A stretch of DNA of 64,000 bases from Polyangiaceae bacterium (GTDB lineage Bacteria > Myxococcota_A > Polyangia > Polyangiales > Polyangiaceae): NCBI GenBank assembly GCA_041389725.1, contig JAWKRG010000005.1, positions 124,001-188,000 of the forward strand, written 5' to 3'. Numbering within the stretch: position 1 is the stretch's first letter; each line of letters starts with the position of its first letter. This document shows positions 8,827 through 16,668 of the stretch, in pieces. The notes beneath the pieces are model-generated. The model saw only the letters and a program-made list of their open reading frames with translations. It was not told the DNA's origin and did not search any database. The position numbers were made by a program, and so were the translations under genes.

Positions 8827-8862
8827 CGTTAGTTTAGATTCAGTAGTTTTTCTAAACTAACG
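8827..8862. promoter_or_regulatory. AT-rich 12-bp inverted repeat upstream of the fic gene
   Basis: CGTTAGTTTAGA (8827-8838) is mirrored exactly by TCTAAACTAACG (8851-8862) across a 12-bp spacer. A further TAGTTTAC half-site lies at 8800-8807, nearer the gene. Such an AT-rich dyad stands out in this high-GC sequence. It is a likely operator or promoter element, perhaps bound by the winged helix at the C-terminus of the Fic protein itself. Confidence 0.6.
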
Positions 8863-8932
8863 CTCCAGGGTAGGCAAGCAAACCATCCTTTGTCCCGCGC
8901 TACCGGCGAGAACGCGGTCGGCTGACGGAATC

Positions 8933-9442
8933 TCACGCGCCCAGTGTGAGCAGCACCTCGGCCAGTTGCTCGAAGGTCTCGCCCATCCCGTCGTACGCCC
9001 CGGAAGCCAAGCCAGCGTCGCGAGCTTCCTTCGAGGGATAGAGCTCGTGCAACACGAGCAGCGTCTTGTCGCCCTTTTCCTCCAAGGTCACCGTCGTGAC
9101 GGCCCCGTCCTCGCCGCTCTCGTCATTCGTCCAGACGATTCGCGAGTGCGGAGTCACTTCTAGGTACCTGCCGAAGAACGCCATCGTGTTCGTGCCGTCG
9201 ACGTCGAACACGAGCCGGTAGCTGCCCCCAGTGCGGATGTCCGCTTCGTAGGAGAGCAGGGCCAACGGCATCGACTTCGGAATCCACCACTGCCTGAAAA
9301 GCGCGGGAGTGGTCCACGCCTGAAAGACGATGCGAGCCGGGGCATCGAAGGTTCGCGTGACGACGATCTCCCGCTCGGACTTCGCTTCTACCGTCGTGCG
9401 ATTCTTCGCGGCGTCGGGCTCACTGTCTTTTCCTGCGTCCAT
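8933..9442 (-). CDS. SRPBCC/AHSA1-like protein
   Basis: 169 residues of the START-like superfamily, AHSA1 type. Typical landmarks: REIVVTRTFDAPARIVFQAW at about 24-43, LFRQWWIPK, and the closing GAYDGMGETFEQLAEVL. An N-terminal 20-residue charged stretch precedes the domain. These proteins bind small hydrophobic ligands; the substrate is unknown. The start lies inside the upstream ArsR-type regulator gene (23-bp overlap), a pairing that is frequent in bacteria and points to coupled expression. Confidence 0.88.
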   Translation of the reverse strand: MDAGKDSEPDAAKNRTTVEAKSEREIVVTRTFDAPARIVFQAWTTPALFRQWWIPKSMPLALLSYEADIRTGGSYRLVFDVDGTNTMAFFGRYLEVTPHSRIVWTNDESGEDGAVTTVTLEEKGDKTLLVLHELYPSKEARDAGLASGAYDGMGETFEQLAEVLLTLGA

Positions 9443-9785
9443 CGACCTTCTCCTTGCGTTTCAGTTCTTCGACGACCTTGTCCAAGGCGTCGAAGCGTGA
9501 TGCCCAGAGCTGGCGGTAGCCCTCGATCCACGCCGTCTCTTTCTCCAGTCGACGCGGGCCGAGCGAGCAGGTCCGCACGCGCCCTACCTTCTCCGTGGTG
9601 ACGAGCTTGGCGCGCTCCAAGACGCCGACGTGCTTCTTCATGCCCGTCAGCGTCATGTGGAACTTCTCGGCAAGGTCAGTGATCGAAGCGTCTCCACGCC
9701 CCAGCTGCTCCAGCACGCCACGCCGCGTCGGGTCCGAGAGCGCCGCGAATGACGCATCGAGGCGCGCACTCGAATACTGAACCAT
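9420..9785 (-). CDS. ArsR-family transcriptional regulator
   Basis: 121-residue winged helix regulator. ALSDPTRRGVLEQLGRGDAS (about 15-34) is the classic ArsR start and DLAEKFHMTLTGMKKHVGVL the recognition-helix region. No metal-binding ELCV-type cysteines are present, so it belongs to the non-metal group that is usually paired with AHSA1/SRPBCC proteins. Overlaps the SRPBCC gene downstream and probably represses this small operon. Confidence 0.88.
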   Translation of the reverse strand: MVQYSSARLDASFAALSDPTRRGVLEQLGRGDASITDLAEKFHMTLTGMKKHVGVLERAKLVTTEKVGRVRTCSLGPRRLEKETAWIEGYRQLWASRFDALDKVVEELKRKEKVDGRRKRQ

Positions 9786-9833
9786 GTGGTTCAGTATCTA
9801 GCGCACACGCTGAGGCCGCGCAAGCCCAAAGTC

Positions 9834-10188
9834 GAATCCCGCCAAACAGATCCGCGCCCTGGTAGGATCAGTGGTTCTCAATGACGTCAGAGCGGAGGAG
9901 AAGGATTCGAGCCGGCAGCAAACCGAGACGTCACATGACGACCCCCTCGATCTAGATGCGTCCTGAGTCGCCCATAAGGCCGAATCCCGCCAAACAGATC
10001 CGCCCACCGGTTGGATCAGTTCCGTGAAGAGACGTCAGAGCGGAGGAGAAGGATTCGAGCCGGTGGCAAACCGAGACGTCACATGACGACCCCCTCGATC
10101 TAGATGCGTCCTGAGTCGCCCATGAGGCCGAATCCCGCCAAACAGATCCGTACCGAGGTTGGATCACTGGTTCTCAATGACGTCAGAG
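9834..10188. repeat. 148-bp-period tandem repeats carrying the tRNA-Ser 3' end
   Basis: The marker GAATCCCGCCAAACAGATCC occurs at 9834, 9982 and 10130, exactly 148 bp apart. Each unit also carries GCGGAGGAGAAGGATTCGA or nearly so (from about 9891, 10037 and, as part of the real tRNA gene, 10188) and the first two share a further stretch of about 60 bp (AACCGAGACGTCACATGACG onward). Thus the region downstream of the tRNA gene is two degenerate copies of its 3' end plus trailer. No protein-coding gene lies here. Confidence 0.85.
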
Positions 10189-10275
10189 CGGAGGAGAAGG
10201 GATTCGAACCCCTGGTACCCTTGCGAGTACGGCGGTTTTCAAAACCGCTGCCTTAGACCACTCGGCCACTCCTCC
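10189..10275 (-). tRNA. tRNA-Ser(UGA)
   Basis: On the minus strand the 7-bp acceptor stem is GGAGGAG/CTCCTCC, the D-arm starts GGCCGAGTGG, and the anticodon stem-loop GCGGT-TTTGAAA-ACCGC gives anticodon UGA. A long variable arm (CGTACTCGCAAGGGTACC) marks the serine class, and the T-arm has GGTTCGAAT. CCA is not encoded. Two damaged copies of its 3' end lie immediately downstream. Confidence 0.95.
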
Positions 10276-10511
10276 GCGGCGGAGTGTTTGCTCTGGGCCC
10301 GGAGCTGTCAAGGTCGGAGCGGTGTGCGGTCGCCGCAACTGTGCGCCGCGTGCACGGGTCCCAGTTCACATTCCACCCTGTCCCGGCTCGCGGAGCCAGG
10401 GGGATCATCGCAGCATTCGCTTCGCCAAGTCGCACGGCCCCGCGGCACGCCGCTTGCGATGCGCCGGGGATGCGTCTTGCTCAACGGCACGCCCCCTGCG
10501 AAGCGGTCGGG

Positions 10512-11159
10512 ATGCGTCTTGTCTTGCTGCTCGGCGGGTTGGCGTTGGGTTGCACCGCCCACGTCGACCGTCGCTACGACGAACTGGTCAGCGCGGCCGA
10601 AGTGCGCGCCAACCACGAGACGGTGCGTGCCACGTGCTCGCGCGACGGCACCCTCGAAAACTGCGGACTGCTGGCCACGGTCGTCGATAGTCCGCGCTAC
10701 CAGCAGTGGTTCGCCGATCACTACTGCGTTAACCTCGACGACGCGGCCTGTACCGAGCGCTACTCGAAGCTCGCCCTGGCCAAGCTCGAGTCGCGCTATC
10801 ACCTCGCGGACTTCACCGCCGTCGAGCGGCGTTGCAGCCAGCGCCCCGACGCTTGCGACACCCTGCGCGCCTACGAGCTGGAGCTGCTCGAATCCCACAA
10901 CGATGCCGCTTCTCTCGAACTCGCCGAGACGCGAGTGCAGCTAGCCGAGGACCGGGATGCCGCCAAAGCGCGCCGCCTGGGGTTCGTGGTGCGACTGCTC
11001 GGGCGCGCCGTGTTTCGCTCCCGCCGCGCCCGCCACCACCACCCGGACGAATACTCGCCAGCGGAATCCGCAGACTGGGAGACCGCACCGGGGTCCGAGT
11101 CCGGGCCCGTCATGTCTCCTTCGAGTCGCCGCGCCCGCCGTGCTATCTCCGGGCTCTGA
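10512..11159 (+). CDS. Hypothetical lipoprotein
   Basis: 215 residues from the ATG at 10512, which gives a short type II signal (MRLVLLLGGLALGC, Cys14). The mature part is helical with several cysteines (RATCSRDGTLENCG, WFADHYCVNLDDAAC, RRCSQRPDACDTLR) and ends in an Arg/His-rich stretch. A near-duplicate of the start region (GGGATGCGTCTTG) occurs at about 10469 out of frame. The stop overlaps the next start (TGATG), so the two are coupled. No family recognised. Confidence 0.65.
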   Translation: MRLVLLLGGLALGCTAHVDRRYDELVSAAEVRANHETVRATCSRDGTLENCGLLATVVDSPRYQQWFADHYCVNLDDAACTERYSKLALAKLESRYHLADFTAVERRCSQRPDACDTLRAYELELLESHNDAASLELAETRVQLAEDRDAAKARRLGFVVRLLGRAVFRSRRARHHHPDEYSPAESADWETAPGSESGPVMSPSSRRARRAISGL

Positions 11160-12238
11160 TGGCGAGTGCAAAGCGAAGCAAGGGAACGAAGGGTGCCAAG
11201 CAAGCGCGGGCGGCGCGTGCGGTGCGCGTGGCGCCGACACCGGAGCCGCCGGCGCAGTCGGGGCCGCCGATCAAGTTCCGCGAGACCCAAGCCATCGTCG
11301 ACAAGCTCGCCGCGCGCTTGCGTGCGCCGGTGATCACCTACTGGAACAACCCGCGCGGTGCGGTCTGCCACAACGACGTCATCGCCCTCTACGCCATCGC
11401 CGAAGCCATCGGCCCCGCGGACGAGGTCTACGTCCTGATCAAATCCGACGGTGGCAACGGCCAGGCGGCGCTGCGCATCGTGAACATGCTGCGCCAGTAC
11501 TTCGGCAAGATCCACGCCCTCGTGCCCCTGGAGTGCTGCTCCGCCGCGACCATGATCGCGCTCGGCGCCAACAGCATTCACATGGGACCCATGTCCTTCC
11601 TGACGGCCGTCGACACCTCCCTGACCCACGACTTGTCGCCCATCGATCGCGACAATGACCGTGTCAGCGTCAGCCTCGACGAGCTCAAGCGCGTGATTCG
11701 CCTGTGGCAGAACGAAAAGGACTCCACCGCCTCGAATCCTTACAAGTCGCTGTTCGAGTACGTGCACCCGCTGGTGATCGGCGCCGTGGATCGCGCGGAT
11801 TCCCTCTCCACCATGCTCTGCCGCGAGATCCTGTCCTATCACGTGAAGGACGAGAGCGTCGTGCACCGCATCGCCGACGCCCTCAACTCGCGCTACCCGT
11901 CGCACTCGTACCCGATCTTGAAGCGCGAAGCGCGTCAGCTCGGGCTGAAGGTCGTGGACATGGAGCACGACGTGCTGTCGCTCTTGCTCGAGCTGCACCA
12001 CGCCTACAGCGAGATGGGGCAAAAGTGCACCACCGACCAGGACGAGGTCCACTCTCACACCAACGAGATCGTGAACATCATGGAGTCGATGGGCGCCCAG
12101 TTCTTCTTCGAGATCGACAAGGACTGGTTCTATCGCACCGAAGAGCGCCGCTGGGTGGCCATGAACGACACCAGCGGTTGGCGCAGGGTCACCGAACGTA
12201 GCGGCCGCCTGCTCAACGAAGCCTTCCACATCGTCTAG
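11159..12238 (+). CDS. SDH-family serine protease (ClpP-like fold)
   Basis: 359 residues; start overlaps the preceding stop. After a basic Ala-rich N-terminus the domain follows the serine dehydrogenase proteinase family (ClpP/crotonase fold): VYVLIKSDGGNGQAALRIV, then ECCSAATMIALGANSIHMGP with the probable nucleophile S128, then a long helical C-terminal part. The family is described as ATP-independent or of unclear physiological role; no signal peptide or membrane helix is seen, so it is probably cytoplasmic. The upstream lipoprotein is the only linked gene. Confidence 0.8.
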   Translation: MASAKRSKGTKGAKQARAARAVRVAPTPEPPAQSGPPIKFRETQAIVDKLAARLRAPVITYWNNPRGAVCHNDVIALYAIAEAIGPADEVYVLIKSDGGNGQAALRIVNMLRQYFGKIHALVPLECCSAATMIALGANSIHMGPMSFLTAVDTSLTHDLSPIDRDNDRVSVSLDELKRVIRLWQNEKDSTASNPYKSLFEYVHPLVIGAVDRADSLSTMLCREILSYHVKDESVVHRIADALNSRYPSHSYPILKREARQLGLKVVDMEHDVLSLLLELHHAYSEMGQKCTTDQDEVHSHTNEIVNIMESMGAQFFFEIDKDWFYRTEERRWVAMNDTSGWRRVTERSGRLLNEAFHIV

Positions 12239-12275
12239 CGTCACATCGGCGCAAGCCGCGCCCCTCTTTGGTTGG

Positions 12276-12317
12276 TTTGGGTCTAAACCCTCGGCGCCGC
12301 GTGCAGACTAATCCCGC
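12276..12317 (+). repeat. Dispersed intergenic element, copy A1 (TAATCCCGC type)
   Basis: TTTGGGTCTAAACCCTCGG at the left and CTAATCCCGC at the right (12308-12317). Nearly the same sequence occurs at about 44102 and, inverted, at about 27769. It lies just after the protease stop. Confidence 0.7.
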
Positions 12318-12521
12318 GCGTCGCCCCACGGTCGCATGGTAACAGCCGCCGTCGACCGCTGCGCTCGCGCTCTCACGACGACAGGGCCGCCGCTGGTCTC
12401 GGGACACAGCTGGCCGCGGCAATGACGTCCGCGTATGTGCCAAGTCGGGTTGGCACGCTCGCGCTTTTCTCAAGGAGATCAGCGCGAGTTGGCTGGCACG
12501 ATCGATGCTCTCTCGGCGGGC

Positions 12522-13208
12522 ATGCGAACCAAGAGGGCATGGGTCATTCTCGCGGTGCTGGCACTCGGCGCTTGCGGTGGTGAGGCGACAACCAACAGCT
12601 CAGCGGGCGGCGGTGGCAACTCCGGGTCGTCCGGGTCGGGCGCGGGCGGCAGTGGTGCCGTGGTCGGGACGGGTGGCAGCGGGGCCATCGCGGGGATGTC
12701 GGGCAGCGGAGCAGGTGGAACTGGCGGCAGCGCCTGCGACGACCCGTCGGCGAAGACCTGCTCCGGAGCGGGCCAGTGTGTGCTGGCCACCTCCAACTGT
12801 TGTCTGTGCGGCGTTCCGGAGATCACCGACTACGTTGCGATGAATCTGGCGTCCGCCCCGAAGTGCACGTGCGAAGGACCCGCGTGCGGGTGCGCGAGCA
12901 TGGACAATCCCAACCTGGCAGCAAGCTGCGAGAGCGGGCAGTGCGCCGCGTGGGACGTTCGTCAGCGCGACGACTACTCCGCCTGCAAGGTGGATGGTGA
13001 CTGCAAGCTCCGAGCGGGTCTCGGGTGTTGCGAGGCGTGCGTCGCTTCAGAGTACAATCTGGTTGCCATTCGGCAGGACGCGCAGTCGCCCATCGTCCAG
13101 GCCGTTTGCTCGCCAGCGGCGGACTGTCCGGATTGCGTGGTCCAGTACCCCTCCAACGCCAGCGCCGCCTGCGTCGCTGGACATTGCAAAGTGGTCATCG
13201 CTCCGTGA
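12522..13208 (+). CDS. Cys-rich lipoprotein with Gly/Ser linker
   Basis: 228 residues from the ATG at 12522, which gives the signal MRTKRAWVILAVLALGAC (Cys18). A Gly/Ser-rich spacer (about 25-75) leads to a C-terminal domain with about 20 cysteines, including SNCCLCGVPEITDY, CEGPACGCAS and GLGCCEACVAS. It resembles the other secreted Cys-rich lipoproteins of this window (compare the one at 28692-29294). Ligand unknown. A strong hairpin follows the stop. Confidence 0.75.
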   Translation: MRTKRAWVILAVLALGACGGEATTNSSAGGGGNSGSSGSGAGGSGAVVGTGGSGAIAGMSGSGAGGTGGSACDDPSAKTCSGAGQCVLATSNCCLCGVPEITDYVAMNLASAPKCTCEGPACGCASMDNPNLAASCESGQCAAWDVRQRDDYSACKVDGDCKLRAGLGCCEACVASEYNLVAIRQDAQSPIVQAVCSPAADCPDCVVQYPSNASAACVAGHCKVVIAP

Positions 13209-13225
13209 GAGACGGCGGTCCGGGT

Positions 13226-13248
13226 AGGGGGCGCGGCGAGCGCCCCCT
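13226..13248 (+). terminator. GC-rich hairpin after the Cys-rich lipoprotein gene
   Basis: AGGGGGCGC pairs with GCGCCCCCT across the 5-nt loop GGCGA, 17 bp after the stop. It lacks a U-tract, so it may act as a terminator or an mRNA stabiliser. Confidence 0.6.
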
Positions 13249-13294
13249 GGAATTGGGTCACGGGGCACGCCGCGCGTGGTGACCGCCGCGCGTG

Positions 13295-13317
13295 GTGACC
13301 GCCTAGGCTGCGGTCAC
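13295..13317 (-). terminator. Hairpin overlapping the methyltransferase stop codon
   Basis: GTGACCGC pairs with GCGGTCAC across a 7-nt loop, and the stop codon of the minus-strand gene (13314-13316) lies within one arm. A 16-bp direct repeat containing CGCGCGTGGTGACC just beyond it supplies one arm. Confidence 0.5.
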
Positions 13318-14123
13318 TCGGGGATTCCGTAGTAGACGTAGCCTCGGCCACCGAGGGGGGCGGCGTAGGGCTCGAAGGTCCAGCGATAGCCGCCGCCCAA
13401 GGGCTCGCTCATCGCGCGTAGTTCGCGCTCGGTGTACACGCGCATCGTGCTCACCAACCCGTCCCACATGCCGGCGCCAAGAGTGACCGGCGTCAGCCAC
13501 GCGAGCAGCGCCTTCTTCAGCGACGGTTCTTCGGTCAAGACTGGATTTGCGAACATGGCCAAGAGCGCCGCCGGAGCGAAGGAGGCGAATAGCGCCGGGT
13601 TGCGATGGAAGGCCTCGGACACGAAGATGGGCGTGCGACTTTCCACCGCGTGCTTCAGGATCGAGCGTGCCAGGGACGGGGTGAAATGGTGGAAGGCGTT
13701 GATGATCGTGCGTGCGCGTCCCGCGGAGAGATCTTCGGGAATCGCCGTTGCGTTCACCGATTGGTCCACGAAGGAGAGCACCTCCGGATGCAGTTCCTGC
13801 AAGCGAGTCCAGTGCTTGCTGCGCGGGAACAGGTCCGTCATCAAGATCTGCGGCGGGCGCCTGCCCGCGCGGCGGAACTCCTCGCACAGCACCAGCGCCG
13901 GCCCGCCCGCGCCTGCGCACAAGTCGAGCACGTCTTGGGTGCGCGCATCGTCCAAGAAGCGACAGTAGGGGTCCACCAACCCGCGCAGCATCCGGCCCCA
14001 GCGCAGTGTCAGGCTCAGCGTCTCCACGATGTTGTCGCGCAGCGCCTGCCCAGCCCAGGCAGAGTCGTTGAACTCGAACAAGTGCAGCCGCGGCAGCTCT
14101 TTCACGGTGTGAGTGTACGGCAT
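13314..14123 (-). CDS. Class I SAM-dependent methyltransferase-like protein
   Basis: 269 residues from the ATG at 14123 (MPYTHTVKELPRLHLFEF); longer frames would translate the tandem repeats upstream. Motif I is DVLDLCAGAGGPALVL (65-80), followed by ILMTDLFPR as the second strand and IINAFHHFTPSLARSIL in the active-site region. The pattern fits small-molecule methyltransferases that need no metal. Substrate unknown. Divergent from the nucleoside kinase gene across the repeat block. Confidence 0.75.
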   Translation of the reverse strand: MPYTHTVKELPRLHLFEFNDSAWAGQALRDNIVETLSLTLRWGRMLRGLVDPYCRFLDDARTQDVLDLCAGAGGPALVLCEEFRRAGRRPPQILMTDLFPRSKHWTRLQELHPEVLSFVDQSVNATAIPEDLSAGRARTIINAFHHFTPSLARSILKHAVESRTPIFVSEAFHRNPALFASFAPAALLAMFANPVLTEEPSLKKALLAWLTPVTLGAGMWDGLVSTMRVYTERELRAMSEPLGGGYRWTFEPYAAPLGGRGYVYYGIPE

Positions 14124-14141
14124 CGCGCGGCGCAAGGGCGC

Positions 14142-14286
14142 GGCGTGTGGGCGAATGCGAGGCGTGTGGGCGAATACGCGGCGCGTGGGCGCGACGCATT
14201 GTGTGGGAGTAGCCGCGGCGCGTGGGCGCGACGCATTGTGTGGGAGTAGCCGCGGCGCGGTGCAGCGGGTCGAGACCCAACCCAAA
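14142..14286 (-). repeat. Dispersed element A2 with tandemly amplified right end
   Basis: Read on the minus strand, the leader (14286-14242) has GGGTTGGGTCTCGACCC and ends with GCTACTCCC. It is followed by a 37-bp unit present twice exactly (14214-14250 and 14177-14213) and a shorter 19-bp unit twice (14161-14179, 14142-14160, one or two mismatches). The promoters of the two divergent flanking genes must lie in or beside this block. Confidence 0.75.
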
Positions 14287-14365
14287 GCAGGTATCGCCCG
14301 GGCGCTGCTGCCTTGGCGTGACGCCGCTGGGCTTCTGCCGTCGTGGAAGCTACCCTGCGGTCGCC

Positions 14366-15673
14366 GTGCGCTTTCCGGGACGACGCAAGCACAAGCACTA
14401 CTTTCCTGTGCACGAACGGGATCCGCTCTTGCACCGAGCGGGTCTCGATGAGCCGGACGTGAAGATCCACATCGTCGGCATCGATCAGACGTTGGTGGAC
14501 ATCGATGCGCGGGTGCCGGACGAGCTGCTCGCGCGCTACGAGTTGCCCAAGGGCGGCTCCACCCTCATCCCCAACGAGCGCGCGGCGGCGCTCTACGACG
14601 AGCTCTTTGGCAGCGGGCAGATCAGCTACGAGTTTGCCGGTGGCACCGTGGGTAACACGCTTCACAACTACTCCCTGCTCGCAGACGACGCTGCCATTCT
14701 GCTCGGTGTGATGAGCGATCCGATTCGTTTCGCGACTTCGGGCTATCGCTACCTGTCCAGCACCTCCAGTCGCGTCAGCTTGGATCATCTGCAACCCGTG
14801 GACGGACCCATCGGGCGGTGCTTTGCGTTGATCACCCCCGACGGCGAGCGCAGCTTCGCCATCAGCGCCGGCAAGATGAACGAGCTGCGGCCCGAGAGCG
14901 TGCCGGATTCGATCTTCGACAGCGCGGCGGCCCTCGTCATCTCTGCCTACCTGATGCGTGCTGGGCCAGGCGAGCCCATGCCCGAGGCGACGCTACGGGC
15001 CGTGTCGCTGGCCAAGCAGAGAGGCGTGCCCGTCGTGCTCACTCTTGGCACGCGCTTCGTCATCGAAGAGCGCCCCCAGTTCTGGCGCGATTTCATCAGT
15101 CAGAACGTCGACGTGTTGGCGATGAACGAAGAAGAAGGCGAAGCCTTGACCGGGGCTGCCGACCCTCTCGTTGCCTGCGAGCGCGCGCTGGAGTGGGCGG
15201 ACCTGGTGCTGTGCACCGCCGGCCCGATTGGTTTGTATTTGGCGGGATACACCGACGAAGACGTGAAGCGGCAGACGCGCTATCCGCTCCTTCCGGGAGC
15301 GATCCCCGAGTTCAACCGCTACGAGTTCAGTCGCCCCTTGCAGCGCCGGACGTGCGAGCAGCCGTTGAAGGCGTTCGCGCATATCGCGCCCTATCACGGC
15401 GGGCCCGCGCGGATCACCAGCGCGAACGGAGCGGGAGACGCAGCGCTCTCGGCGTTGCTTCACGACATCTCGGCGAACCGCTACCACCGCACGCGCGTGC
15501 CCGCGTCGGCGAAGCACGCGCGGGAGTTCCTGACCTACTCGTCGATGAGCCAAGTCTGCCGCTACGCCAACCGCGTCAGCTACGAAGTGCTCGTCCAGTC
15601 CTCCCCGCGCCTCACCCGCGGCCTGCCACAACGCGAGGACGGCCTGGACGACGAAAAGTACTGGGCGATGTGA
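14366..15673 (+). CDS. gsk: Inosine-guanosine kinase
   Basis: Phosphorylates inosine and guanosine to IMP and GMP in purine salvage; PfkB/ribokinase fold. 435 residues from the GTG at 14366 (MRFPGRRKHKHYFPV), matching the about 434-residue E. coli Gsk closely along its whole length: VVGIDQTLVDI-type start, FAGGTVGNTLHNYSLLADD, VDGPIGRCFALI, LAMNEEEGEALTG, and the catalytic NGAGD (354-358), ending SPRLTRGLPQRED. Gsk is best known from gammaproteobacteria, so its presence in a myxobacterium is notable. An adenosine deaminase gene 17 kb away would supply inosine to it. Confidence 0.93.
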   Translation: MRFPGRRKHKHYFPVHERDPLLHRAGLDEPDVKIHIVGIDQTLVDIDARVPDELLARYELPKGGSTLIPNERAAALYDELFGSGQISYEFAGGTVGNTLHNYSLLADDAAILLGVMSDPIRFATSGYRYLSSTSSRVSLDHLQPVDGPIGRCFALITPDGERSFAISAGKMNELRPESVPDSIFDSAAALVISAYLMRAGPGEPMPEATLRAVSLAKQRGVPVVLTLGTRFVIEERPQFWRDFISQNVDVLAMNEEEGEALTGAADPLVACERALEWADLVLCTAGPIGLYLAGYTDEDVKRQTRYPLLPGAIPEFNRYEFSRPLQRRTCEQPLKAFAHIAPYHGGPARITSANGAGDAALSALLHDISANRYHRTRVPASAKHAREFLTYSSMSQVCRYANRVSYEVLVQSSPRLTRGLPQREDGLDDEKYWAM

Positions 15674-15720
15674 AGATCTGAAGCTTGACCCGCCCAAGCC
15701 GTGGCAGTAGCCAGGCGAGC

Positions 15721-16668
15721 ATGCGGGGCGCTGTTGGGCTCGGAGTGTTGTTGGGTTGCTTGGCTCTGGCCACGTCGTGCCGACCCACGGTCGGCACTTT
15801 CGATGCCAGCGCGTACGTGCACCCGAACTACGCCTATCAGGTGCGCTACTCCGACGCGGCGTCGCAGAGCTTGATGCCCGAGGGGTGGGAACTCGACAAC
15901 CTCTACAAGCGTCGCAGGAAGTTCGAGTCCAAGAAGGGTGCGGACTACGTCGCGCGTCTGTTCTTGGATGCAAACCGCGACGGTCAGAGTGACGATCTTG
16001 GGGAGTTCCCGATCTTCGATCTGCGATTCGTGCACAAGAAGCACTCTGGGGTCATTTGGCTGCGCACCGTGCCGTTGCCCCTCTCCGAAGGCGAACGCGA
16101 GCTTCGTGGGCTATTGGCGAACATCGTCGAAGGCATCTCAGGTGGCGGCTCCCGAGTCGTACAGCTCGAGGGCGAACTTTGGTCGACGAACAGGCAGAGC
16201 CGATACGCCGCCAAGGCGGTGGAGAGCACTGGCGCGTCCGTTGCTGGCTTGCCGGCACATCAGGTCGTGGTCGACGTGTCCAACGTGGACACCCTCAAGG
16301 TCGATCCAAAGAACGTCGAAATGCGGATCACGCTGGTTGCGGCGCACACGGCGTTTCGCTTCGAGCCGAGCGGCTACCACGCGGAGTTCCCGGTGCTGCT
16401 GCTCGCGGGTTATGCGAATGCCCCCACCGACTTCGACGCGGGAGTGCGAGACTTTCAGGAACTGCTGTCGCGGATCGAGATCGACGGCAAGAGCGGCTAC
16501 CGCAAAGAAGCGAGCGGGAGTGCAGCGCCGCCCACGTCCGAGGTGGCTACCGCTCCGCCCGGGTCGCCCACCGCACCTGTCGCCAAGCCGCTCGCCCCGA
16601 GTCAGCCGCCTGCGGCCGACGCTGGGCTTCCCGACGCGGCGGGGCCGGATGCGACGAGCGCGCCTTAG
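15721..16668 (+). CDS. Hypothetical lipoprotein
   Basis: 315 residues from the ATG at 15721, which gives MRGAVGLGVLLGCLALATSC (Cys20). The mature domain (about 25-270) has beta-rich segments such as HPNYAYQVRYSD and GVIWLRTVPLPLSEGE, with the look of a periplasmic or surface beta-sandwich, followed by a Pro/Ala-rich tail. A DANRDGQSDDLGEF segment could bind calcium. No known family recognised. Its stop overlaps the stop of the convergent minus-strand gene by 4 bp. Confidence 0.65.
   Translation: MRGAVGLGVLLGCLALATSCRPTVGTFDASAYVHPNYAYQVRYSDAASQSLMPEGWELDNLYKRRRKFESKKGADYVARLFLDANRDGQSDDLGEFPIFDLRFVHKKHSGVIWLRTVPLPLSEGERELRGLLANIVEGISGGGSRVVQLEGELWSTNRQSRYAAKAVESTGASVAGLPAHQVVVDVSNVDTLKVDPKNVEMRITLVAAHTAFRFEPSGYHAEFPVLLLAGYANAPTDFDAGVRDFQELLSRIEIDGKSGYRKEASGSAAPPTSEVATAPPGSPTAPVAKPLAPSQPPAADAGLPDAAGPDATSAP

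Noticed and set aside
9798..10167. Two overlapping similar reading frames of about 70 codons on the minus strand
   Set aside because: They are translations of the 148-bp tRNA-derived repeats; no start signals and no protein-like composition.
10871..12244. Long minus-strand frame of about 457 codons
   Set aside because: Antisense to the SDH-family protease and the lipoprotein before it; codon bias belongs to the plus strand.
14142..14250. CRISPR-like array from the 37-bp units
   Set aside because: The two 37-bp units abut directly with no spacer between them, and no cas genes are present.
14124..14285. Upstream extension of the methyltransferase at 13314-14123
   Set aside because: The extension would translate the tandem repeats of element A2; the ATG at 14123 fits the family start better.
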